DNA from: Bacteroidales bacterium
GTDB taxonomy: Bacteria > Bacteroidota > Bacteroidia > Bacteroidales > UBA1402
NCBI GenBank assembly: GCA_012511135.1
Contig: JAAZGQ010000114.1
Coordinates: 1-7,352 of the forward strand
Length of the DNA: 7,352 bases
Direction of reading: 5' to 3'
This document shows positions 6,259 through 7,352 of this stretch, one piece after another. The translations under genes and the position numbers were made by a program. Every line of letters starts with the position of its first letter. Positions within the stretch are counted from its first letter, which is position 1. The notes below the pieces were generated by a model. The model ran no database searches. It saw only the letters and a list, made by a program, of their open reading frames with translations, and was not told the DNA's origin.

Positions 6259-7290
6259 TCAGTAGGGAATATCCAGACAGACCGGAAGATGGTCACTGTA
6301 ACCTCCGAGATAATGAAAAGCTTCGTAGGTTCTATAGGGTTTATAACCTAAATATTTTTGATCTTTGATTAGTAAAATATCCTCAAACATAATCCACGCC
6401 TCCGGCAGACGCCGTACAGGCGCGCTTTGCTGTTGAACGGGATGATCATACAACAAAGCAGATGAAACAATAATCTGATCAATCACCGACCAGCGTCCCT
6501 GATATTTGTGGCTGCCGTAGTCGGCTCTGTCCATCAAAGGCCACATCAGGTTGTACAAAGCAGCAGGCTGATAAGGTTCCCGGGGGTTCCTGGCCGCCAG
6601 ATCCCGGACCAGAGACAGGTTATCGGGTTCATCGTTAAAATCGCCCATAATCAGAATACGGGCTGTGGGCTCAACACAAAACAAGGAATCTACTCTTTTG
6701 CGCAGCTGGCCGGCCACCTGACGTCTGAATGGCTCAGAAGCCCTGGTCCCTCCGTAACGCGAAGGCAGATGACAAACAAAAATATGCAGGTTTTCCCTAT
6801 TTGGCAGCAAACCCTTTACGTAGAGCAGGTCTCTGGTGTTTTTCTTTTTGTCATGAAATAAAGGCCTTATACTTTCCCAAGCCAGGGGTTTAAACACAAA
6901 ACGATTGTAGAGCAGGCAGACATCAATGCCCCTGGGATCGGCCGATTCTGCGTAAATATAGCGATAGTCTGCGTTTTTGAGTGGGGAAGCTTCTAGCAAA
7001 AATCTCAGGCAGTCTTCGTTTTCGACTTCGGCCAGGCCAACAAGATGAGGAAAACTCCCCTCGCCTGCTATTGCCAGTACCCTGGCCAGTTGTTCTGTTT
7101 TATGCAGAAAACGTTTAGGGCTCCAGGCATAACTAGCCTGTGGCAAAAAATCCTCATCTCTGCTAAGACTGTCGTCCCGACAATCGAAATAGTTCTCCGC
7201 ATTGTAAAACATCACCCGAAGGTGCCGCTCTGACTGCAAAACAGAAGCAGTCATGAGCAGGCAGCAAGCGATAAAATATTTTAAAACCAT
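6259..7290 (-). CDS. Exported endonuclease/exonuclease/phosphatase (EEP) family protein
   Basis: A 343-residue metal-dependent phosphodiesterase-fold protein (DNase I / exonuclease III superfamily) that could cut nucleic acids or act on a phospholipid or other phosphoester. I start it at the ATG at 7290. A further in-frame TTG at 7317 lies inside the promoter box and adds only a polar extension. From this ATG the first 20 residues (basic K4, then a hydrophobic core through about 18) form a signal peptide, so the protein is probably periplasmic or secreted. The two cysteines at 9-10 sit inside the hydrophobic core and make a poor lipobox. Family motifs in order are YNAENYFD (29-36, N33), LAEVEN (86-91, metal-binding E), RGIDVCLLY (120-128), CHLPSRYGG (173-181, catalytic-region His), GDFNDEP (216-222), VIDQII (269-274) and GGYSDHLPV (329-337, catalytic His). 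All expected active-site positions look intact. It has its own promoter region. The true substrate is unknown. Confidence 0.92.
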   Translation of the reverse strand: MVLKYFIACCLLMTASVLQSERHLRVMFYNAENYFDCRDDSLSRDEDFLPQASYAWSPKRFLHKTEQLARVLAIAGEGSFPHLVGLAEVENEDCLRFLLEASPLKNADYRYIYAESADPRGIDVCLLYNRFVFKPLAWESIRPLFHDKKKNTRDLLYVKGLLPNRENLHIFVCHLPSRYGGTRASEPFRRQVAGQLRKRVDSLFCVEPTARILIMGDFNDEPDNLSLVRDLAARNPREPYQPAALYNLMWPLMDRADYGSHKYQGRWSVIDQIIVSSALLYDHPVQQQSAPVRRLPEAWIMFEDILLIKDQKYLGYKPYRTYEAFHYLGGYSDHLPVCLDIPY

Positions 7291-7292
7291 AT

Positions 7293-7318
7293 TTTGCACA
7301 AGGTGTATTTTGTGCAAA
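7293..7318. repeat. Perfect 9-bp inverted repeat, operator-like, between promoter and start of the exported nuclease
   Basis: TTTGCACAA (7293-7301) and TTGTGCAAA (7310-7318) are exact inverted copies around an 8-nt spacer, with half-site centres about 17 bp apart. The promoter-proximal arm overlaps the -7 box and the other arm ends 2 nt before the ATG. Transcription probably starts inside the repeat, so a full RNA hairpin is unlikely. Binding of a dimeric repressor to DNA is the simpler reading. No regulator gene is visible in the window. Confidence 0.55.
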
Positions 7319-7322
7319 TATA
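7315..7322 (-). promoter_or_regulatory. Predicted Bacteroidota -7 promoter element for the exported nuclease
   Basis: The minus strand reads TATATTTG, an exact TAnnTTTG match placed 24 nt upstream of the ATG. It predicts a transcript start near 7309 and a leader of roughly 20 nt. The upstream 30 nt are very AT-rich and hold no convincing -33 TTTG, only a TTA about 19 nt away. Because this box contains the TTG at 7317, that codon is not a plausible translation start. Confidence 0.6.
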
Positions 7323-7352
7323 GTATTAATTTATCACTATGTAATAAACCAT

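Noticed and set aside
7323..7352. Eight-codon frame starting ATG at the right edge of the window on the minus strand
   Set aside because: It is very short, AT-rich, at the window border and lies in the promoter upstream region. No evidence supports translation.
1..7352. CRISPR arrays, insertion sequences, tRNA, rRNA or 4.5S RNA genes
   Set aside because: I saw no regularly spaced direct repeats, transposase, terminal inverted repeats or recognisable RNA gene. The only gaps over 20 nt without a gene are 6129-6258 and 7291-7352.

Overview
The window looks like chromosomal DNA from a member of the Bacteroidota, probably class Bacteroidia. FolD and Ffh read like Bacteroidia proteins. The two non-coding stretches each carry an exact match to the Bacteroidota -7 promoter consensus TAnnTTTG, and start codons mostly lack a convincing Shine-Dalgarno sequence, as is usual for that phylum. 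All recognisable genes lie on the minus strand, so transcription runs from high to low coordinates. Genus cannot be told from the sequence alone.

Layout in the direction of transcription. (1) 7352-7291: a short promoter region with a -7 box overlapping one arm of a perfect 9-bp inverted repeat. (2) 7290-6259: an exported endonuclease/exonuclease/phosphatase-family protein, which appears to be its own transcription unit. (3) 6258-6129: a 130-bp gap with a second -7 box, a short inverted repeat and a possible 19-codon leader ORF. (4) 6128-2186: a tight four-gene glycan cassette of GT2 glycosyltransferase, B12-binding-type radical SAM enzyme, second GT2 glycosyltransferase and NAD-dependent epimerase/dehydratase. 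It has two ATGA start/stop overlaps and one 6-nt gap. (5) 2179-1: the housekeeping genes ffh (SRP GTPase) and folD (one-carbon metabolism), 6 nt and 15 nt behind the preceding stops. FolD runs off the left edge, missing only its last residues.

The most interesting part is the cassette. Its radical SAM protein resembles, along most of its length, the hopanoid enzyme HpnJ, which is linked to formation of the cyclitol ether head group from a glucosamine-bearing bacteriohopanetetrol. Here it sits between two glycosyltransferases and next to a sugar epimerase, with no hopanoid gene in view. I infer that the cassette builds and radically remodels a sugar unit of a surface glycan or glycolipid. The substrate is unknown.

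ffh and folD have no visible promoter of their own, so these housekeeping genes may be read through from the glycan promoter. Nothing suggests mobile elements, CRISPR arrays, tRNA or rRNA genes.
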